Counted from the first letter of the stretch, positions 37,328 through 48,581 are shown. The stretch: 64,000 bases of DNA from Helicobacteraceae bacterium (GCA_031275395.1 JAISOU010000042.1:1-64000), one strand, 5' to 3'. Program-made: numbers and translations. The notes: generated by a model not told the origin, from the sequence alone.

Positions 37328-38581
37328 TTATAGTCGTCCGTCGATTTGCGAGCGATCGCAAAGCCCTTTTACGTCGTAGATCGCGCCGTTTGGCTTAACA
37401 AGAGATCTTGGATCGATAGTTTTGAACTCCCTGTGCGCTACGGCGACGACAAGCGCGTCAAATTTTTCGCTCGGCGCCGTTTTGAATATATTAAGATCGC
37501 CGTATTCGCGCTTAACTTCCTCCGCGTCCGCCCAAGGATCAAAGGCGCTTACGGACACGCCAAACTCTTCCAACTCTCGAACAATATCGATTACGCGGGA
37601 GTTGCGAATATCGGGGCAGTTCTCCTTAAAGGTAATTCCTAAAATTAACGCTTTAGCGCCTCTGACCGACGATCCTTTTTTGATAAGTAGCTTAATTGTT
37701 TGCGCGGCTACGTACGCGCCCATTCCGTCGTTTATGCGCCGACCCGATAAGATCACCTGCGGATGATAGCCGACGGATTCGGCTTTGTAGGTTAGATAGT
37801 ACGGATCGACTCCTATGCAGTGTCCGCCGACAAGTCCCGGGCGAAACGGCAGAAAATTCCATTTTGTTCCCGCCGCTTCCAACACTTCGAGCGTATCGAT
37901 TCCAAGCCGTCCAAAAATCAACGCCAATTCGTTTATAAAAGCGATATTTATGTCGCGCTGGCTGTTTTCGATCGCCTTCGCCGCTTCGGCGACTTTTATA
38001 CTGCTCGCCTTATACGTTCCCGCCTCGATAATCTCCTTGTAAAGCGAATCGACCTTATCGGCGATATGCGGCAGGCTTCCGCTGGTAACTTTGCGGATTT
38101 TGCCGACCGTGTGTTCTTTGTCGCCCGGATTTATGCGCTCGGGCGAATAGCCGCAAAAGAAATCGACGTTGAAGGTTAGTCCGCTCTGTTTTTCCAAAAC
38201 GGGGACGCACTCCTCTTCCGTGCAACCCGGATAAACGGTCGATTCATAGACGACAATATCGCCCGTTTTCAAAACGCCGCCGACGGTTTGGCTGGCTTTG
38301 ATTAGCGGCGTTAGATCGGGTTTTTTGTGCGCGTCGATCGGCGTGGGAACGCATACGATAAAGACGTTCGCCGATCTTATCTCCTCGATCGATGAGGTAA
38401 AGGTTAGCTTGCTTGCGGCTTTCAACTGCTCTTTTGTCAGCTCCAGCGTCCGATCAAAACCCTCTTTTAACTCGCTTATACGTTTTTGATTAACGTCGAA
38501 GCCGATCGTTTCTCGTTTTTTGCCAAACTCGGCCGCTAACGGCAACCCAACGTAACCTAACCCAATCAACGCGATTTTCAT
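37328..38581 (-). CDS. UDP-sugar 6-dehydrogenase (TviB/WbpA-like nucleotide sugar dehydrogenase)
   Basis: 417 aa. The NAD-binding motif is [18 protein letters not shown]. The catalytic cysteine is in [40 protein letters not shown] is the central-helix signature. The whole is closest to UDP-N-acetylhexosamine dehydrogenases rather than UDP-glucose dehydrogenases. It would supply a uronic-acid-type sugar for capsule or O-antigen, next to the phase-variable acyltransferase and downstream of lpxB. Confidence 0.88.
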   Translation of the reverse strand: MKIALIGLGYVGLPLAAEFGKKRETIGFDVNQKRISELKEGFDRTLELTKEQLKAASKLTFTSSIEEIRSANVFIVCVPTPIDAHKKPDLTPLIKASQTVGGVLKTGDIVVYESTVYPGCTEEECVPVLEKQSGLTFNVDFFCGYSPERINPGDKEHTVGKIRKVTSGSLPHIADKVDSLYKEIIEAGTYKASSIKVAEAAKAIENSQRDINIAFINELALIFGRLGIDTLEVLEAAGTKWNFLPFRPGLVGGHCIGVDPYYLTYKAESVGYHPQVILSGRRINDGMGAYVAAQTIKLLIKKGSSVRGAKALILGITFKENCPDIRNSRVIDIVRELEEFGVSVSAFDPWADAEEVKREYGDLNIFKTAPSEKFDALVVAVAHREFKTIDPRSLVKPNGAIYDVKGLCDRSQIDGRL

Positions 38582-38687
38582 AAAACTCCCCGCTCTCTTT
38601 TTAAGCCTCGCATTTTAGCGACGGGCGCATAAAGCCCGCGACACGCTTATGTAACTCTACCGTTTTTGTAGATCTCGCTTAATATAT

Positions 38688-39734
38688 TCAAGACTTAGAG
38701 GGCAGAGCTAATCTACGGATCAGATCGGCGATATGGGTTTCGCGTCCGCTAAGGAGATGTCTTAACTCGATCGAGCGGGTTAAAAACTCTTGCGGATTAG
38801 CTTCTTTCGCGCATTGTAATAGACGATCCGCGTTGCACTCGTTTTGCAAAAGCTCCGAATGTATCGGCGGGCGCTTTTCGTAGTGAAAAATTAGATTAGA
38901 AAGCCCTACAAACGGCAGTTTTACAAAGCGCTTGGCGATAGCAAAGTCGATAGGTTTGGCGCGGTAAGCCAAAACGAGAGGCGTTCCGATCAGCGCGGTT
39001 TCCAAAGTCGCCGTGCCTGAACACACAAAAGCGAACTTGGCTTTTAATAGCGCGTCGTGGGCGTTTGGCGCGATCGAAAAGCCCTCTAAATCGCCGTATA
39101 ATTCGGATATTTTTTGCGAATCAAAATGCGACGGAATCGCTAATAACTTTTCGCCGCCAAGCCGTTTCGCCGCCTCTTTGAAAATTGGAAAAAGCCGTTT
39201 TATCTCGCCCTCTCTCGAACCGGGCAAAAACGCGTAAATCTCGTCGTTTGTTACGGACTCTTTGAACCGCTCGATCTCTTCCATAAGCGGGTGTCCGACA
39301 TAAGAGCAGTTTTGCCACCACGATTTTTCAAACGGCAAAATCGCCGCTTGAACGTCCGTAACGCTTTCTACAATCGGAATACGCTTTGCCTTCCAAGCCC
39401 ATACCTGCGGAAGCACGTAGTAGAGTATTTTCAGATTGGGATAAGCCTTTTTGAGCGCTTTTGCAAGAGGGATATTAAAGGCGGGCGAGTCGATCAGCAG
39501 CGCAAGATCGCAACTTTTTGCCGCTTCTACCATAGATTTTAGCGTTCTGCGGGCAAGCGGGATTTTGCCCGCCGCCTCGATAAATCCCATCGCGCCAAAC
39601 TCTTTGCTCTCGACGATCGGCGTCCCAAACTCGCGGTTAAAAATCCCTACCCGATCGACTTCGCCAATTCGCGCAAAAATCGGTCTAAGGTGAGTATTCG
39701 CCGACGGCTCTAAAGCGCTTATCAGTAGTTTCAT
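38688..39734 (-). CDS. lpxB: Lipid-A-disaccharide synthase LpxB
   Basis: 348 aa from ATG 39734 (MKLLISALEPSANTHLRPIF), preceded by AGAGGAAG; the in-frame codon at 39749 is less likely. GT-B fold signatures are YYVLPQVWAWKAKRI, YVGHPLMEEI and LPGSREGEIKRLFPIFKEA. VCSGTATLETALIGTPLVLAY is the UDP-sugar-binding segment. It joins UDP-2,3-diacylglucosamine and lipid X at the inner membrane. Confidence 0.95.
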   Translation of the reverse strand: MKLLISALEPSANTHLRPIFARIGEVDRVGIFNREFGTPIVESKEFGAMGFIEAAGKIPLARRTLKSMVEAAKSCDLALLIDSPAFNIPLAKALKKAYPNLKILYYVLPQVWAWKAKRIPIVESVTDVQAAILPFEKSWWQNCSYVGHPLMEEIERFKESVTNDEIYAFLPGSREGEIKRLFPIFKEAAKRLGGEKLLAIPSHFDSQKISELYGDLEGFSIAPNAHDALLKAKFAFVCSGTATLETALIGTPLVLAYRAKPIDFAIAKRFVKLPFVGLSNLIFHYEKRPPIHSELLQNECNADRLLQCAKEANPQEFLTRSIELRHLLSGRETHIADLIRRLALPSKS

Positions 39735-39864
39735 AACTTCCTCTTTCAATAGTTTAACGGATTAAAGACGCGATTTTAGCCAATCGTTCAACAACTAGGA
39801 GAAACGCGCAAAATCCAGCGTCTTGCGTTTTCGGACGCTATAGAAAATTAAAGTTTCCAATTCG

Positions 39865-40713
39865 TTAATTAAATCTACAGTTTTCTAAGTTTTGCAAACT
39901 CTCCGAAAGAGGTTTTAGGGTTTGCGAATCGGGCGAAAAGGTCGCCTGTATCTCTTTGATTCGCGAAAGCGTCGCGGGGTGCGAGCTTAGAAAAGCGGGC
40001 GTATTGACGAGCGCCGAGCTATTTTGCAATATATAAAGAAAAAACTCGTCCGCGCCGTTGGTATAGCCGTAGTATTTTCTTAACGCCGCGATCGCCTCTT
40101 TGTCCGCCGCGCTCTCCTGATCGCGCGAAAAACTCGACTGCGCCGTCGCCGCGCTAAACGAAAATAGCGATCCTCCGTCGGAATCGCCAATCAACGCGCT
40201 AAACAATACGGACAGCGCGATACCGCCGCCCATAGCCGCGATCGGATCGCGGTTTTTGATATGCGCGATCTCGTGCGCCAATACCATAGCCAGCGCGTTT
40301 TCAGAGCCGATACGTTTCAAAAGCCCGCGATTAACGACAATGTTGCCGCCCAAAGTAGCAAAGGCGTTAGGTTGCGCGTCGGCGCTTAGATGAACGTAGA
40401 GGCGTATATCGCCGCTTAGCGCCATAGCCCGCGCCAATTCGTCCGCCAGATTTTGTAGCGCGTCTTCGGCTTTGATCAGGCAAGGGGGCGCGAATTCGCT
40501 ACGAAAGAGCGATTTTAGCGCGTTGGCGTTAAGCGCCTCTTCGTAGCGAAACGGAATCATAGGCGCAAAGTAACGCGCCGCAAAAAAGACGAACGACGCT
40601 AGAGCGCCGATCATCAAAAACGCCCCCAGCGATAACCGCAAAAAGTCGTGCAGAGGCGTTTTTTCGCTTACATTGACCTCGTGCGGAACGTCGGGATTTG
40701 AGTATTCGCTCAC
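39865..40713 (-). CDS. Second M48-family metalloprotease, membrane-anchored
   Basis: 282 aa from GTG 40713, which overlaps the preceding stop as GTGA; the frame is open to 40749. One membrane helix (SLGAFLMIGALASFVFFAAR) precedes the protease domain with the zinc motif VLAHEIAHIKNRDP and third ligand in RDQESAADKEAIAAL. The C-terminus has FLSSHPATLSRIKEIQATF. It differs in anchor from the lipoprotein M48 at 21450. The coupled YbjQ-like gene is upstream. Confidence 0.85.
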   Translation of the reverse strand: MSEYSNPDVPHEVNVSEKTPLHDFLRLSLGAFLMIGALASFVFFAARYFAPMIPFRYEEALNANALKSLFRSEFAPPCLIKAEDALQNLADELARAMALSGDIRLYVHLSADAQPNAFATLGGNIVVNRGLLKRIGSENALAMVLAHEIAHIKNRDPIAAMGGGIALSVLFSALIGDSDGGSLFSFSAATAQSSFSRDQESAADKEAIAALRKYYGYTNGADEFFLYILQNSSALVNTPAFLSSHPATLSRIKEIQATFSPDSQTLKPLSESLQNLENCRFN

Positions 40714-41189
40714 GCGCTTAGTTTTTTTACTAAATCGGGCGATCGCCAAGCCGTACCATATACAAGAAACTCCGCGTAGGCAGACCCTTTGCCGTCGTCG
40801 TCGTTGAGCGTGGTCGTCTCAAAACGCGCGTTAAAAATTACGTTTGCTCCGAACCGCTGCGCCTCCTCTTTCATACGCAAAATCGATTCGCGGCGGGCGC
40901 GATCGAGCATAGCTTCAAAGCTTGTTAGACGACCGCCAAAAATACTTTTTAACGCCGCGATCACCTGCCGAAAGTTGTCGGCGCCCATCACGACCGAACC
41001 GCAAACCAACGCGTATTTCTGCCCCGCGCAACTAGCGGGCGGCGTTTTTTCGTTGAAAATCAGGATATGGCGCAACCGCTCTTCGCGCGATTTAATCGAT
41101 TGGTAATGGCGGCGTTGACCGAGCGTACCAAAGATAAAAGCGACGATCAGTATAACGGCGCCAACGCCGAGCGCTATCAGATTTTCCAT
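40710..41189 (-). CDS. YbjQ/UPF0145-family protein with a membrane helix
   Basis: 159 aa. An N-terminal helix (LIALGVGAVILIVAFIFGTL) is followed by a YbjQ-like domain: GSVVMGADNFRQVIAALKSI, FGGRLTSFEAMLDRARRESI, then GANVIFNARFETTTL. This fold forms pentamers and has been called heavy-metal binding without firm proof. A soluble paralogue precedes it with one base between. The two YbjQ genes and the M48 protease form one operon. Confidence 0.8.
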   Translation of the reverse strand: MENLIALGVGAVILIVAFIFGTLGQRRHYQSIKSREERLRHILIFNEKTPPASCAGQKYALVCGSVVMGADNFRQVIAALKSIFGGRLTSFEAMLDRARRESILRMKEEAQRFGANVIFNARFETTTLNDDDGKGSAYAEFLVYGTAWRSPDLVKKLSA

Positions 41190-41190
41190 A

Positions 41191-41532
41191 CTATTGCGCC
41201 TCGATTACGACGGCGGTTCCGTAGGCGAGGATTTCCGCCGCGCCCGCCGCGATGTTTGCCGTGCCGAAGCGAACGTTGATAACGGCGTTCGCTCCTACGG
41301 CTTTTGCCTGCGCGATCATACGATCGGTAGCTTCCTGACGGGATTCGACCAGCAGTTCCGTATAGCCCTTAAGCTCGCCGCCAAAAATGTTTTTCAGCCC
41401 CGCCATCATATCGCGCCCCAAGTGTTTGGAGCGCACGGTACTTCCCTGAACCAATCCCAAATGTTTGGTAATGGTATAACCGGGGAAGCTCTCGATATTA
41501 CTAAGCGAAACGCTCTTATTTCTACCCTGCAT
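41191..41532 (-). CDS. YbjQ/UPF0145-family protein
   Basis: 113 aa from ATG 41532, directly behind AAAGGAGG; the longer frame to 41613 lacks such a site. Family signatures are ITKHLGLVQGSTVRSKHLGR, IFGGELKGYTELLVESRQEA, ANAVINVRFGT and AEILAYGTAVV. Soluble and probably pentameric. Function not established in the family. Confidence 0.9.
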   Translation of the reverse strand: MQGRNKSVSLSNIESFPGYTITKHLGLVQGSTVRSKHLGRDMMAGLKNIFGGELKGYTELLVESRQEATDRMIAQAKAVGANAVINVRFGTANIAAGAAEILAYGTAVVIEAQ

Positions 41533-41638
41533 TTTTGAAACCTCCTTTAACTTTAGGGATCGTATCCGATTTTGGTTAAACTCGCGCGATCGACGCGTTT
41601 TAGGTAAAATCACGCAATTGATACGACGGGAGGAAGCA

Positions 41639-42187
41639 ATGCGAAACCCTTACGCTTTGGTATTTAAGGCGCTTGCTTTCGCGGCGCAAAAACACAGGAA
41701 TCAAAGGCGAAAAGGCGGCGATCAAGAGCCGTATATCAACCACCCGATCGCGCTTGCGAATTGCCTGACAAGCGAAGGCGCGATAGACGACGCGGATATT
41801 TTATGCGCCGCGATCCTGCACGATACGATCGAGGATACCGATACTACCGCCGAAGAGCTGCGCGAGATTTTTGGCGACGCTGTTACCGATCTTGTTTTGG
41901 AGGTTTCCGACGATAAAGCGCTCGAATATTCGGAGCGAAAACGGCTTCAGATCGAGCATACGCCGCAATCTTCGCATAAAGCAAAACAGATCAAACTCGC
42001 CGATAAGATCTGTAATCTGCGCGATATAGTAGTTTCGCCGCCGTCCGCGTGGAGCGCGCAACGCCGCCGCGCTTATTGCGAATGGTCTAAGTAGGTCGTC
42101 GATGGAATACGCGACGCAAACGCGGCGTTGGCTGAAAAGTTTGACGAGATCTACGCCAAGCGTTTGCGCTCCGATCTTGGTTATTAA
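41639..42187 (+). pseudogene. HD-domain (RelA/SpoT-type) phosphohydrolase with an internal TAG
   Basis: ATG 41639 behind GGGAGGAAG gives MRNPYALVFKALAFAAQKH. Motifs of the MESH1-like HD family are PYINHPIALANCL, ILHDTIEDTDTT, VLEVSDD and IKLADKICNLRDI. A TAG at 42092 interrupts the frame after CEWSK. The same frame continues open with VVDGIRDANAALAEKFDEIY and ends at TAA 42187, exactly the family C-terminus. The 151-residue product keeps all metal-binding motifs but lacks the last 30 residues, so it may be partly active. The stop could derive from CAG, AAG or GAG. Confidence 0.75.
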
Positions 42188-42203
42188 ACTTTGTTGAAAA
42201 CCT

Positions 42204-42974
42204 CTATATCCATTTATCGAGCGTTTCGATCGAGCGATACGCCGTTAGATCGCACATAATTGGCGTGATCGAGGCGTAGCCCTCTATGATCGCCTCGTAG
42301 TCGCCGTTTTCCGTAGGCGTAAAATCAAACGGATGCGCCCCAAGCCAAAAATACTCTTCGCCGCGCGGATTTACCCCCCTTAAAGCGTCGTTATGATAAA
42401 CGCGGCGGCTCGCTCTCGTGATTTTTAAGCCTTTGTATTCGTTTGGGCGAATATGCGGGATATTGATATTCAGGAGTTGTCGCGGCGGGAGAGGAAAGCC
42501 TTTTGCGAAGACCTTTTCAACGACTTCGCGGGCTATTTTTGCGGCAAGCTCAAAATCGTAGCCGAAACCGCCGTTTTCGTCTTTGTTTCTATATTGGCTG
42601 ATCGCGATCGCGGGGACGTTATGCAAAACCGCTTCCATAGCCGCCGCTACCGTCCCCGAATAGATCGTATCTTCGCCTAGATTCGCGCCGTGATTGATCC
42701 CGCTAACGATCAGATCGGGAGCGCGATGCGAAAATAGCGAGTTAAGCGCCAGATAGACGCAATCTGAAGGCGAACCGTCGTCGAGTTTGTAAAAATCGTC
42801 GCCGACGCTAATAAACTTTAGCGGGCGGGTTAGCGTCAAGCTGTGTCCGCACGAGGACTTCTCTGAAGCGGGCGCGACGATCGTCAAGCGGGCGATCGGT
42901 CTTAAAGCGTCGATCAACGCCTTTAAGCCGTTTGCCTCGTAGCCGTCGTCGTTGGTGATTAAAATCTCTTTCAT
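42204..42974 (-). CDS. surE: 5'-nucleotidase SurE
   Basis: 256 aa. The metal-binding start is EILITNDDGYEANGLKAL. SCGHSLTLTRPL, DGSPSDCVYLALNSLFS and VSGINHGANLGEDTIYSGTV are family signatures. It removes phosphate from nucleoside monophosphates. Convergent with the HD-domain gene. Confidence 0.95.
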   Translation of the reverse strand: MKEILITNDDGYEANGLKALIDALRPIARLTIVAPASEKSSCGHSLTLTRPLKFISVGDDFYKLDDGSPSDCVYLALNSLFSHRAPDLIVSGINHGANLGEDTIYSGTVAAAMEAVLHNVPAIAISQYRNKDENGGFGYDFELAAKIAREVVEKVFAKGFPLPPRQLLNINIPHIRPNEYKGLKITRASRRVYHNDALRGVNPRGEEYFWLGAHPFDFTPTENGDYEAIIEGYASITPIMCDLTAYRSIETLDKWI

Positions 42975-43127
42975 TGCGCCATTTTATCGGCAAAGAGCTT
43001 CGACGCTTCGCTACTTACAAAAACGCTCAAAATGATAAACGCAACGCTATATCGCTTTTGCGAAACTTGCAAATCCTATAACGAATGAGGATTCGCGAGG
43101 CGCGGGGAGCGCCCCTTTACGCGAGAT

Positions 43128-43391
43128 TTAGAGGTCGGTTTTGGCGACGACGGAAACTTTTTTGCGCCTTGCGTCTTTGTATGAAAAGGCGACGTTGCCG
43201 TCGATCAGCGCGAAAATGGTGTGATCTTTGCCAATGCCCACATTGTCGCCCGCGTGGATTTTCGTGCCGCGCTGACGGATAATAATGTTGCCCGCGCGGA
43301 CAAACTCGCCGCCGAATTTTTTAACGCCTAATCTGCGACCAATCGAGTCGCGGTTGTTCTGGGTGCTACCCTGTCCTTTTTTGTGCGCCAT
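43128..43391 (-). CDS. rpmA: 50S ribosomal protein L27
   Basis: 87 aa. [20 protein letters not shown], then [20 protein letters not shown] and [20 protein letters not shown] match L27. It begins as in Gram-negatives, without the cleaved N-terminal extension of Firmicutes. It follows rplU by 30 bases. obg, often next in this operon, is not found here. Confidence 0.97.
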   Translation of the reverse strand: MAHKKGQGSTQNNRDSIGRRLGVKKFGGEFVRAGNIIIRQRGTKIHAGDNVGIGKDHTIFALIDGNVAFSYKDARRKKVSVVAKTDL

Positions 43392-43421
43392 ATTTTTCCT
43401 TTATCGCTCGTAAATCCGCGC

Positions 43422-43733
43422 TTACAGACTGATTGCCGTAATTTTCACGCGGGTAAAATCGCGGCGAAAACCGCGTTTTTGCTTGCTGTCTTTGCGGCGG
43501 CGTTTTTTGAAGATCACAATCTTCCTGCCGCGCCCCTCGTTGATCGTTTCGCCCGTAACCTTCGCGCCTTCGACAAAAGGAGAGCCGACCGTCAATGCGC
43601 CGTCGTTATTAACCAACAAAACCTTCTCAAATGTAACGGAGGCTTTTGGCGCCAACCCGCGCTTGTCGAAAAGAACGACGTCGCCTTCAGAAACCTTATA
43701 CTGCCTACCGTCTGTATTGATAATCGCATACAT
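43422..43733 (-). CDS. rplU: 50S ribosomal protein L21
   Basis: 103 aa from ATG 43733 ([20 protein letters not shown]); the open frame upstream to 43778 is rejected because L21 starts at [25 protein letters not shown] and [20 protein letters not shown] are family segments. Confidence 0.97.
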   Translation of the reverse strand: MYAIINTDGRQYKVSEGDVVLFDKRGLAPKASVTFEKVLLVNNDGALTVGSPFVEGAKVTGETINEGRGRKIVIFKKRRRKDSKQKRGFRRDFTRVKITAISL

Positions 43734-43877
43734 AGTTTGCCTTTTTGCCATGCAAAATAAAGGCGCGGATTCTATCAAAACAGAGCTTAAACGCGCCTAA
43801 AACGAGCTTTTGAAGGTTGTAGATTGGCGCGAAAACGCGAACGACGCAAACAAAAGTCCCGTATTCTACGCCTATAT

Positions 43878-44633
43878 TTATTGACGCTGAAATAAAGATT
43901 GCGGCGGCGCGGCAATCATAGTATTTGTAAAATCAGTCTTCTTATATATATCCTTAAAGCTATCGCCATTTTTAAGCGCTTTATCTAGCAAACCTTGCAA
44001 CGATAAACTTATAAATATCGCCGCCGATCGCGCTTGACAATTTATGGATTTAGTAGAGTTAAACTCAATATCCGTAAACGCCCCGTATTTGAAAATAGCT
44101 TCTTGCAACTCTCTGTTTTGAGATTGGTATAAAGCCTTTAAGTAGATATAATCGTAAAACATTGATTTTGGCTCTAGCTCCCAAATCTCGTTGTTCAGCT
44201 CAAAACACGTTATCTTTCCTGAAGTTTTAAGCCTTTCGTCCCGTTTTGCTTCCGATGGCGAACAATATAATAGATCGGTAAAACGTCCTCCGTTTTCAAA
44301 AACTTTAGAAGATTGGTATATATTTTCTACCGCATAACTTCCATCTCCGTTATCGTATCGAAGTCTAAAAGCGCTTAACGCGACCCCAATGGGGTTGGCG
44401 GATTTTGAAGAGATCTCTAATATCTTTAAATTCGCGTCCTGTTTTTTTATCGCCTCGTGAAACGAATCGATAGTTTTTCGTTTTTGCGAAATATCAAATC
44501 CGGCGTAAAAATTAAACCTCGCCTCTTTTTCGGCGAATAGCCTCCCGCGTTCTTTGGCGGGTAAAAAGTAAATTCTTGTCGCCTGCGCCTGCTTTTTTTG
44601 TTTTTCGCCCGTTTTTTGTTTTCTGTTTGGCAT
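43878..44633 (-). CDS. NADAR-family antitoxin of a DarT1 pair
   Basis: 251 aa, cytoplasmic. Segments match my memory of the DarT1-associated NADAR antitoxin family: LKILEISSKSANPIGVALSA, ENIYQSSKVFENGGRFTDLL, SEAKRDERLKTSGKITCFEL, FYDYIYLKALYQ and FTDIEFNSTKSINCQARSAA. NADAR domains hydrolyse ADP-ribose from guanosine, so this protein would reverse the modification made by the adjacent ADP-ribosyltransferase. It follows the toxin gene by nine bases on the same strand. Confidence 0.8.
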   Translation of the reverse strand: MPNRKQKTGEKQKKQAQATRIYFLPAKERGRLFAEKEARFNFYAGFDISQKRKTIDSFHEAIKKQDANLKILEISSKSANPIGVALSAFRLRYDNGDGSYAVENIYQSSKVFENGGRFTDLLYCSPSEAKRDERLKTSGKITCFELNNEIWELEPKSMFYDYIYLKALYQSQNRELQEAIFKYGAFTDIEFNSTKSINCQARSAAIFISLSLQGLLDKALKNGDSFKDIYKKTDFTNTMIAAPPQSLFQRQ

Positions 44634-44642
44634 TATCGCTCC

Positions 44643-45392
44643 CTACCGATCCTTAAAATGATTGTTGAGAGCAGAAACAGGATCGGAGGATTTCATTTTA
44701 TCCGCTTCTATCTTCTTCTTGATTTTTTCTAGTTTTGCGTTAATATCTATCTCGCTGTTCTGATCTTCGCAAAGGTAAACTTTTGATTTTATACTCCAAA
44801 TCTCTTTCTCTGCCAATTGTTCGCAAAAGTCATTAACGTCGTTCTTAGCGCACTCGTAAAAAATGATTTTCTTGATATAATCTGGGGGAATGATAGCGCG
44901 AATTACAACTTCGGCTTGAACGTCTGTTGTACGGTTTGGCGGCGTATCGCCTTTTCGCCGTTCTGGTCTTGTTCCATACGATAAACTAACAATAAACTCA
45001 TCCTTAAACATAAATCTAAACGCCTCGACAGAGCTATAACTCCCGCCCAATTCATCTATTCGTATATTATCGCGAATTTCCTTACTCGCAGAGTTTGTGT
45101 AGTAAAATTTAGGAGGCAATGACCAATAATCGCCAAATAATACTTTGTTAATATCAAATATTAAAAACGCAAATTTGTATCCAGATTTCTCAATTTTGCT
45201 TTGTAGCATTTTCTCATTAGGATGAGTAATTGACAAACAATTACCATCTTTGTTTCTATCCAAACGATTATCATCAGTCAAGCGATATTCAATAGGGTAT
45301 TCTTTCTCATCTAACGTATCTTTAGGAATTAGCCCAAATTTTAATATATTGGGGAGATTTTCTATTCTAGTAAAATGAATTAATATTTTATT
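44643..45392 (-). CDS. DarT1-type DNA ADP-ribosyltransferase toxin, no standard start codon
   Basis: The open frame 45392-44643 encodes an almost complete DarT1-like protein. It opens KILIHFTRIENLPNILKFGL with the NAD-binding His, then DNRLDRNKDGNCLSITHPNE, and PPKFYYTNSASKEIRDN. DVQAEVVIRAIIPPDYIKKI holds the presumed catalytic Glu. No ATG, GTG or TTG occurs before TTG 45281, which would delete the NAD-binding start. An ATA at 45384-45386 just before LIHFTR is where an initiator would be expected. The frame overlaps the end of the upstream ORF by 13 bases. Either a non-AUG or coupled start is used, or the toxin is silenced while its antitoxin stays intact. Confidence 0.75.
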   Translation of the reverse strand, partial: NKILIHFTRIENLPNILKFGLIPKDTLDEKEYPIEYRLTDDNRLDRNKDGNCLSITHPNEKMLQSKIEKSGYKFAFLIFDINKVLFGDYWSLPPKFYYTNSASKEIRDNIRIDELGGSYSSVEAFRFMFKDEFIVSLSYGTRPERRKGDTPPNRTTDVQAEVVIRAIIPPDYIKKIIFYECAKNDVNDFCEQLAEKEIWSIKSKVYLCEDQNSEIDINAKLEKIKKKIEADKMKSSDPVSALNNHFKDR

Positions 45393-45679
45393 TTACGTTT
45401 TTCAGTCTCTTGTCTGATAGATTCTTTCCATTTTGATACAAAATAATTCCATAATAAGCCAGCCTGTTCTTCTTCGATTGAGCTATCGGGCGAATTGGCT
45501 TCTATATTCAGTTTTTTGCAGACGCTCAACGCATCTTCGTCAAAACGACCAAGCCACGACGATACAAGCTCGTCGATTTCGCCAATCTCATACGTATCCA
45601 AAGAGTCCCCCTTTTTATTCAAGGGATATTTTAAGCGCTTTAACGCCAAATGCTTGAATAAAAACCACAATTCTAGCAA
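45380..45679 (-). CDS. Unknown protein upstream of the DarT1 toxin
   Basis: 99 codons from TTG 45679, acidic and helical (YEIGEIDELVSSWLGRFDED, then LLWNYFVSKWKESIRQETEK). No motif is recognised. The start is weakly supported; a later start is possible. Its 3' end overlaps the toxin frame. It could be a third component of the toxin-antitoxin locus or an unrelated remnant. Confidence 0.4.
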   Translation of the reverse strand: MLELWFLFKHLALKRLKYPLNKKGDSLDTYEIGEIDELVSSWLGRFDEDALSVCKKLNIEANSPDSSIEEEQAGLLWNYFVSKWKESIRQETEKRKIKY

Positions 45680-46090
45680 AATTAACTTTCTTGCGATTTA
45701 AGCGTCGATTTTCAAAACGGCTAAAAACGCCTCTTGCGGGATTGCCGCTTTGCCGATCCCTTCATTCGTTTTTTTCTCCCGTCGTTTTGCTTCGCTTCTA
45801 GGCGGGCGCTTTGCGGGAATGACCGAAATGCGGCGGATTTGTATTGTTATAGAGTAGCTTTTGGAACGCGGCAACTCAAGTAGGAGGAATAACGATTGAT
45901 TCGTTAGATAGACCCGCGTTAAAAATAATATGGTAAATAAGCGGCTAGAACAATTCGCGTTTGGCGATCTTACCAAAGCGCTAATTTCGCGCGCTTTGCC
46001 CGCGCGGCGTATTGAAAGTTTAATATCCGTTGGTTTATCCTTCGCAATCTTTTTTTATTTACCCTTTTTTGACGTTTTCAAAATAAAAAT
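45680..46090. other. Intergenic region between the toxin locus and the TetR remnant
   Basis: A 92-codon minus frame (45976-45698) spans it but has no ribosome binding site and no protein-like composition. Otherwise AT-rich sequence without a visible hairpin or RNA gene. It may mark the boundary of the inserted toxin-antitoxin locus. Confidence 0.35.
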
Positions 46091-46742
46091 CTAACGAGCG
46101 GCAATACCCAGTAAGAAAAAATCTACCGCGTCGCGCACGATTTTTATCTTTTGTTCTTCGGAAAACTCGGGCTTTTGACCGGTAATTAACATAATAAACC
46201 CGTACGGCTCTTTGATCATCAAGAAAAATCGAGTCGCCGCCGTTTGCGGATTCATCGTTTTGAAAACTCCTTCCAGTTGTTTTTTCCTAATGTAGTCCGA
46301 CAAAACTTTGATCGCTCCGTTAAAACTCTGCTCGATAAATATCTGCCCTAATTTACCGCCGTTTTTATGTCCTTCGCTTATGGCTAATCTAAACATCATA
46401 ACCGATTTATCCGAAATACTAAGTTCTAACGCTTTTAAGCCAAGCTCCTCTAAAGAAGCGCCGTTCGTTATCCCCGTCTTGCCGCTCCGCCAAAGATTGA
46501 AAGACGTTAAACACCTCGTCAATCTTATATTTCAGCGCGGCGGCAAACAGACGTTCTTTATTGCCGAAAAACTTATAGATCGTCGAAAACGATCCGCCCG
46601 ATCGCCTAATAATGTCGCTCATCGTTACGTTTTCAAAACCAAGTTCTAAAAAGACTTCAAACGCCGCGTCCAAGAAGCGATAACGGCATTTTCTTCTGTT
46701 AAACTTAAGAGGAGAAAGAGAGGTAAAGAAACGCCTTTTCAT
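46091..46742 (-). pseudogene. Frameshifted TetR-family regulator
   Basis: The front frame (46742 to 46419) encodes a clear TetR helix-turn-helix: FLDAAFEVFLELGFENVTMS, then DIIRRSGGSFSTIYKFFGNK and ERLFAAALKYKIDEVF. The back frame (46522 to 46091) resumes the ligand-binding half: LEELGLKALELSISDKSVMM, FRLAISEGHKNGG, then IRKKQLEGVFKTMNPQTAAT. They join near 46480-46500. A single indel separates them, so this is a broken gene or an assembly indel. Its target is unknown. Confidence 0.75.
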
Positions 46743-46790
46743 CGCAAAATCGCTTTTAATTTCATAACGCCGCTTAGTTTCATTGTCGCT

Positions 46791-48581
<1,791 letters not shown>

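Noticed and set aside
43090-43120. GGGG/CCCC hairpin after rpmA
   Set aside because: A four-base core stem without a T tract on the minus strand. Possibly structural, but not supported as a terminator.
45698-45976. 92-codon minus frame near the toxin locus
   Set aside because: Low-complexity, basic, no ribosome binding site. Its DNA partly resembles other GC-rich intergenic stretches rather than a gene.
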